DNA of 17,877 nucleotides, from assembly GCA_002317355.1 (NCBI GenBank), contig DCJC01000066.1, positions 7,181 to 25,057 of the forward strand. The letters run 5' to 3'. Positions within the stretch are counted from its first letter, which is position 1. Every line of letters begins with the position of its first letter. This document shows positions 16,132 through 17,877 of the stretch, one piece after another. The translations under genes and the position numbers were made by a program. The notes beneath the pieces were generated by a model. It had not been told where the DNA came from. It was given only the letters and a program-made list of their open reading frames with translations, and ran no database searches. Source of the stretch: Prevotellaceae bacterium UBA1710. GTDB lineage: Bacteria; Bacteroidota; Bacteroidia; Bacteroidales; Bacteroidaceae.

Positions 16132-16886
16132 TTTATCTCCTTGCTTAATGCCTTGTAATACTCAAAATCCGTGATATCCACGGATATAGGCGTTATTGCC
16201 ACATAGTTGTGAGCCAATGCCCATGCATCCGTATCCTCAGCATCTGGTTCGTCATTTTGATAGTATCCGCACATGAAATAATAGTCGTATCCGCGAGTTG
16301 GATGCGTGCATTGCTCCACCTCGTTTCTCCAATGGCCGTGAGCCATTCTGCAAACCTTTGCGCCGGCAGGCTTTTCTGTCTTCGGGAAGTTCACGTTGAG
16401 GAATGAAAGCTTAGGCATTCCGTCTTTCAAAATCTTCTCCACGAGCTTCTTTACAGTGTCTGTCATTGGCTCAAAATCGGCATCCTCATCGTAGTCGCAG
16501 AGCGAGAAAGCAATGCTTGGAATGCCCTTTATTGCTCCCTCTGTAACAACTCCTACCGTACCGCTGTAATGGGCATTCGTACTGGCGTTATCGCCATGGT
16601 TTATGCCGCTAAGGATGAGTGCTGGCTTCCTTGTACAAAGCTTTGCGTAAGCCATCTTAACGCAATCAACAGGAGTACCTGAACATGCCCATGTCTGAAC
16701 ATTTCCTTCTGTCTTTATATGCTGCAATCGGAGTGCTTCCATCGAGAACGAACAACTCTTTCCTGAGCGTCCACCATCAGGTGCACAAACTATAATGTCT
16801 CCGTATTCGGCTACCATTTTCACGAGTTCGTTTATTCCCTTCGCTTGGTAGCCATCATCGTTTGATATGAGTATTAATGGTTTCAT
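16128..16886 (-). CDS. surE: 5'-nucleotidase SurE
   Basis: This 252-residue metal-dependent phosphatase of the SurE family hydrolyses nucleoside 5'-monophosphates, and in some species polyphosphate, in the cytoplasm. The metal-binding residues are visible as N9-D10-D11-G in ISNDDGYQAKG, S41 in GGRSGKS, and N96 in SGINHGDN. TPVDCVKMA at 71-79 and HYSGTVGVVTEG near 106-117 are also family signatures. It is the first gene of a two-gene operon with lpxB, overlapping it by four bases. It is transcribed divergently from parA, with 136 bases between the two starts. A TATTTTTG element at 16901-16894 on the minus strand would give an almost leaderless transcript. Pairing of surE with lpxB next to parA is a common arrangement in Bacteroidales. 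Confidence 0.96.
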   Translation of the reverse strand: MKPLILISNDDGYQAKGINELVKMVAEYGDIIVCAPDGGRSGKSCSFSMEALRLQHIKTEGNVQTWACSGTPVDCVKMAYAKLCTRKPALILSGINHGDNASTNAHYSGTVGVVTEGAIKGIPSIAFSLCDYDEDADFEPMTDTVKKLVEKILKDGMPKLSFLNVNFPKTEKPAGAKVCRMAHGHWRNEVEQCTHPTRGYDYYFMCGYYQNDEPDAEDTDAWALAHNYVAITPISVDITDFEYYKALSKEIK

Positions 16887-16893
16887 TTGGCTA

Positions 16894-16901
16894 CAAAAAT
16901 A
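16894..16901 (-). promoter_or_regulatory. Possible surE promoter, -7 box
   Basis: The minus strand reads TATTTTTG, which fits TAnnTTTG. It lies only 8 bases from the surE ATG, so the transcript would be leaderless or nearly so. The region is AT-rich, so a chance match is quite possible. Confidence 0.3.
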
Positions 16902-16985
16902 ATAAAAAACTGCGTAAAATGCAGTGAAAATGCTAAAAAATGTATTTTAATTGCCAGAATTTTCTCATAATTGGGAAAAAAATAG

Positions 16986-16993
16986 TATCTTTG
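16986..16993 (+). promoter_or_regulatory. Predicted parA promoter, -7 box
   Basis: TATCTTTG followed by CAA is the same element as at the rhamnose promoter. It lies 30 bases before the parA ATG. No clear -33 TTTG is seen at the usual distance. Confidence 0.6.
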
Positions 16994-17022
16994 CAATCTA
17001 ATATGTACATATCAATACGATT

Positions 17023-17799
17023 ATGAACAAGAAACTAGGTAAAATAATAGCGCTCGCCAATCAGAAGGGCGGTGTTGGTAAGACTACCACCACCATCAAT
17101 CTGGCAGCGTCACTTGCTACATTGGAAAAAAGTGTACTTGTAGTTGATGCCGACCCTCAGGCCAATGCTTCAAGCGGACTTGGAGTCGACCTTCAGGAGG
17201 TTGACTGCTCCCTCTACGAGTGCATCATTGATCACGTCGATGTACGTGATGCGATCTATACCACTGATATCGCCGGACTCGATATAATTCCTAGTCATAT
17301 CAACCTCGTTGGTGCGGAAATCGAGATGCTTAACATCCAGAACCGTGAGCACGTTATCTCTAAGCTCCTTGCGCCAATCCGTGATGAGTATGACTATATC
17401 CTCATTGACTGCAGTCCTTCTCTCGGACTCATCACCGTCAATTCCCTCACAGCAGCTAATTCTGTTATCATCCCTGTTCAGTGTGAGTATTTCGCACTCG
17501 AGGGTATCAGCAAGTTGCTCAATACAATCAAGATCATCAAGAGCAAGCTTAATCCGCAGCTCGAGATAGAGGGCTTCCTCCTCACCATGTACGACTCTCG
17601 CCTCCGTCTGGCTAACCAGATCTACGATGAGGTGAAGCGTCACTTCCAGGAACTCGTCTTCAAGACCGTCATCCAGCGTAATGTGAAGCTCTCCGAGTCA
17701 CCATCACATGGTCTTCCTGTCATCCTTTACGATGCAGACTCTACAGGCTCTAAGAACCACCTTGCCCTCGCCAAGGAAATCATTTCTCGCGAGAAGTAA
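17023..17799 (+). CDS. parA: Chromosome partitioning ATPase ParA/Soj
   Basis: This 258-residue ParA-type ATPase moves or positions replicated chromosome origins together with ParB bound at parS. The deviant Walker A motif is KGGVGKTT at 15-22, with the family-defining first Lys at 15. Walker A' is VDADPQANASSG at 41-52 and Walker B ends in LIDCSPSLG at 127-135. There is no N-terminal DNA-binding extension, so it is the small chromosomal Soj type and not the long plasmid P1/F type. The ATG at 17023 fits the usual start. A TATCTTTG promoter lies 30 bases upstream. In Bacteroidales a parB gene normally follows, but only a repeat-rich stretch is visible before the window ends. No element resembling parS was seen in the window. 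Confidence 0.96.
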   Translation: MNKKLGKIIALANQKGGVGKTTTTINLAASLATLEKSVLVVDADPQANASSGLGVDLQEVDCSLYECIIDHVDVRDAIYTTDIAGLDIIPSHINLVGAEIEMLNIQNREHVISKLLAPIRDEYDYILIDCSPSLGLITVNSLTAANSVIIPVQCEYFALEGISKLLNTIKIIKSKLNPQLEIEGFLLTMYDSRLRLANQIYDEVKRHFQELVFKTVIQRNVKLSESPSHGLPVILYDADSTGSKNHLALAKEIISREK

Positions 17800-17801
17800 T
17801 G

Positions 17802-17877
17802 GCCCCTGTTCATGAAGGTTTTCCTTCATGCCCTAGTTAGTGAAGTCATTGCCCTCTCGCCCCTGTTCATGAAGGTT
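17802..17877. repeat. Start of a tandem repeat with a unit of about 57 bp, after parA
   Basis: The 19-base sequence beginning GCCCCTGTTCATG occurs at 17802-17820 and again at 17859-17877, 57 bases apart, and the second copy is cut by the window edge. Each copy starts a hairpin: CATGAAGG and CCTTCATG form a perfect 8-bp stem around TTTT at 17811-17830. No T-run follows the stem, so it is not a typical terminator. Confidence 0.65.

Noticed and set aside
17811..17830. An intrinsic terminator for parA.
   Set aside because: The 8-bp stem is perfect, but no T-run follows, and the same sequence recurs 57 bases later as part of a tandem repeat.

Overview
The window looks like chromosomal DNA of a Bacteroidales bacterium, most plausibly Prevotella or a close relative. 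The evidence is moderate GC, promoters of the Bacteroidetes type (TAnnTTTG -7 box) instead of -35/-10 boxes, little sign of Shine-Dalgarno sites, a rhaB-rhaA-permease-rhaD catabolic operon, and a surE-lpxB pair divergent from parA. The genus is an inference from gene style and repeats.

Layout. (1) 1-8069, minus strand, read right to left: an NhaD-type Na+/H+ antiporter, a PAP2 lipid phosphatase 3 bases later, then a secreted GH35 beta-galactosidase and a very large secreted family 11 rhamnogalacturonan lyase. The lyase runs off the left edge after 1339 codons. (2) 8070-8555: a divergent control region holding both promoters and two unusual arrays of 11-bp repeats in the long nhaD leader. (3) 8556-13501, plus strand: L-rhamnose operon of rhamnulokinase, rhamnose isomerase, an MFS permease and rhamnulose-1-phosphate aldolase, closed by a strong hairpin terminator. 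(4) 13632-14861: an outer-membrane porin of the OprO/OprP type. (5) 14866-14979: a perfect 39-bp inverted repeat between convergent genes. It is built from 7-bp units and supplies the stop codon of lpxB. (6) 14968-16886, minus strand: surE and lpxB, overlapping by 4 bases. (7) 17023-17799, plus strand: parA, followed by the start of a tandem repeat with a unit of about 57 bp that runs off the right edge.

The carbohydrate genes form a coherent pathway. The lyase cuts the rhamnogalacturonan-I backbone of pectin and the GH35 enzyme could strip galactose side chains. The released rhamnose would enter through the MFS permease and be turned into dihydroxyacetone phosphate and L-lactaldehyde by RhaA, RhaB and RhaD. 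No SusC/SusD pair, rhamnose regulator or lactaldehyde reductase is in the window.

No wholly new multi-gene system is visible. The less ordinary content is the two phased 11-bp arrays in the nhaD leader, the long inverted repeat that reaches into lpxB, the lyase fused to a long autotransporter-like beta region, and a recurring theme of 7-bp short repeats at gene ends.
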